Source: JBBSHJ01 sp038253135 (GTDB taxonomy: Bacteria; Actinomycetota; Actinomycetes; Mycobacteriales; QHCD01). Taken from it: DNA of 6,627 bases. A program made the translations under genes and the position numbers. The DNA is taken from NCBI GenBank assembly GCA_038253135.1, contig JBBSHJ010000140.1:1-6627 (forward strand), given 5' to 3'. The notes under the pieces are model-generated. The model did no database searches. It was given only the letters and a program-made list of their open reading frames with translations, and was not told where the DNA came from. Below, in pieces: positions 5,689-6,627 of the stretch (position 1 is the first letter of the stretch; the number at the start of each line of letters is the position of its first letter).

Positions 5689-6494
5689 GAACACATTCGA
5701 TCCGCTGATGGCGGCGATCGACGCCGCCGCCGGTGTCGATGTCCTCGGCCTGCACCCGGCAGCGCTGCTGGACCGGTTAGACGGGTTGGAGACCGCGAAA
5801 CGGCGGCTGGAGGCGGTGCAGGCGGTTACCATCTGTGAGATCGACACCCAAGACCTGGCCTCCGCGGCCGGGTTTCGCACCACCGCGGCGCTGCTGCTCT
5901 TCCGGCTGGGCTGGTCACCGCGCACCGCCCGTGCCCGGGTCCGCACTGCCGATGCCACTACCCCGGTGCACTCCCCCACCGGCACACCCACCCCGGCACC
6001 GTATCCGCGGCTGGCCGCCCTGATGAGCACCGGCACCGCGTCCGGCGAGCAGGCCCCGTCCCGCCGACGGCGACGGCCCGGACGAGCGGACCGCTGGTGA
6101 GCGTAACGCCGACGCCCCGGTCGAGCTCGCCCACACCGCCCTGAACGCCGGCACCCTGCCCGAACACGGCGGCGAACGACCCCAGATCGTGATCACCATC
6201 GACTACGAGCAACTCCTCCACCGCCTCGCCACGGTGACCCTCAGCGACGGCACCACCTCGCCGGCCGAAACGATCCGCCGGCTGGCCTGCGACTCCCGCG
6301 TGATCCCACTCGTGCTCGGCGGACTCTCCGAACCCCGCGACATCGGCCGCTCCCGCACCGTCACGGCTGCGCAACGTCGCGCCGTCATTGCCCGGGACAA
6401 ACACGGCGCACTTCCCGGCTGCCGGCAACCCGCCCGCCGCTGCGACGTGCACCACATCATCAGCTGGCCCCGCCAAGTAGGGCACCGCCGCTAA
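5681..6494 (+). pseudogene. Decayed 13E12-type DUF222/HNH endonuclease
   Basis: The N-terminal part (5681 to about 6050) encodes the start of a DUF222 protein: MYENTFD, then GVDVLGLHPAALLDRLDGLE and AAGFRTTAALL, as in actinobacterial 13E12-repeat proteins. Near 6051-6060 the homology jumps to the late DUF222 region in a different frame (RPADGDGPDERT, then LAHTALNAGTLPEHGGERPQ and RRLACDSRVIPLVLGG). This implies an internal deletion of roughly a hundred residues or more, plus a frameshift; the upstream frame stops at 6100. The C-terminal HNH block is also damaged. The expected Cys of CAFPGC is Gly (6405-6407, reads GALPGC), and after CDVHHIISW (ending 6467) the rest of the motif and the tail are missing, with a stop at 6492-6494. 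An alternative GTG start at 5624 has no support. An rare TTA codon lies at 5777-5779. Intact relatives are multicopy HNH proteins of uncertain function; this copy is almost certainly inactive. Confidence 0.85.
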
Positions 6495-6627
6495 TGATCC
6501 AGATTGCGGCGTACGACGAGCGTCAACTGGCCGAAGGCAGTGACGGCTGCGGCCAGCGATACCCACGCCCCAACGGTCGCGACAGCTTCGGCTTGGGCGA
6601 CAAATATGCCGGCGCCACAGCACAACC
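6491..6627 (-). CDS. C-terminal 44 residues of a probable membrane protein (partial)
   Basis: On the minus strand one frame runs from the window edge to TAG at 6491-6493. It encodes a segment with a convincing last transmembrane helix, VATVGAWVSLAAAVTAFGQL (about residues 16-35 from the edge), followed by a positively charged end VVRRNLDH, as expected for a helix anchored at the cytoplasmic face. The hydrophobic periodicity is why I prefer it to the antisense plus-strand frame starting at 6494. Family is not recognisable from this fragment. It converges on the pseudogene, with the stop codons overlapping. Base composition does not decide between the strands, so confidence is low. Confidence 0.4.
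   Translation of the reverse strand, partial: LCCGAGIFVAQAEAVATVGAWVSLAAAVTAFGQLTLVVRRNLDH

Noticed and set aside
6494..6627. Plus-strand ORF starting at ATG 6494 and open to the window end
   Set aside because: It has no ribosome binding site, its product is hydrophilic without a recognisable pattern, and it is exactly antisense, codon for codon, to the more plausible membrane-protein end.
1..6627. tRNA, rRNA, CRISPR array, insertion-sequence transposase or attachment site
   Set aside because: No cloverleaf, spaced direct-repeat array, transposase motif or terminal inverted repeats were seen on either strand.

Overview
The window is high-GC actinobacterial DNA. The gene content (a glycosylated-carotenoid cassette plus an SOS-box-associated 13E12/DUF222-HNH gene remnant) fits Micromonosporaceae or a close relative best. 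That assignment is inferred from family knowledge; no marker gene is present.

Left half (1-3607, plus strand): a tightly packed three-gene carotenoid end-group operon. It encodes a CrtI/CrtD/CrtO-superfamily FAD oxidoreductase (73-1653), a CruF-type carotenoid 1',2'-hydratase (1650-2489) and a CruC-type family 2 glycosyltransferase (2486-3607). Both internal junctions are 4-base ATGA overlaps, so translation is probably coupled. Together they would hydrate a psi end, desaturate it at 3',4' (or oxidise it) and glycosylate the tertiary hydroxyl. This is the same gene set as one of the sub-clusters I recall for sioxanthin in Salinispora. Genes for the C40 backbone and cyclisation are not in the window. 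The first 116 bases are an imperfect 58-bp tandem duplication spanning the start codon of the first gene and apparently the stop codon of a lost or off-window upstream gene.

Middle (3616-5082, minus strand, convergent with the operon and separated from it by 8 bases): one 488-residue protein fusing a sugar-nucleotide-type nucleotidyltransferase to a CDP-alcohol phosphatidyltransferase. The layout is that of bifunctional IPCT/DIPPS enzymes (inositol-1-phosphate cytidylyltransferase / di-myo-inositol phosphate phosphate synthase), but the CDP-alcohol motif is shifted and has Glu in place of one Asp. It has a near-perfect ribosome binding site.

Right part (5083-6627): about 600 bases without a convincing gene but with several inverted repeats, then a LexA/SOS-box-like site that overlaps the start codon of a decayed 13E12-type DUF222/HNH endonuclease gene. 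That pseudogene has an internal deletion with frameshift, has lost a zinc-binding Cys and is cut off inside its HNH motif. It runs into the last 45 codons of a probable membrane protein on the minus strand that leaves the window.

Nothing here is clearly a wholly new system. The points most worth following up are the nucleotidyltransferase/CDP-alcohol transferase fusion with a variant active site, the duplicated operon junction, and the structured region in front of the SOS-controlled pseudogene.
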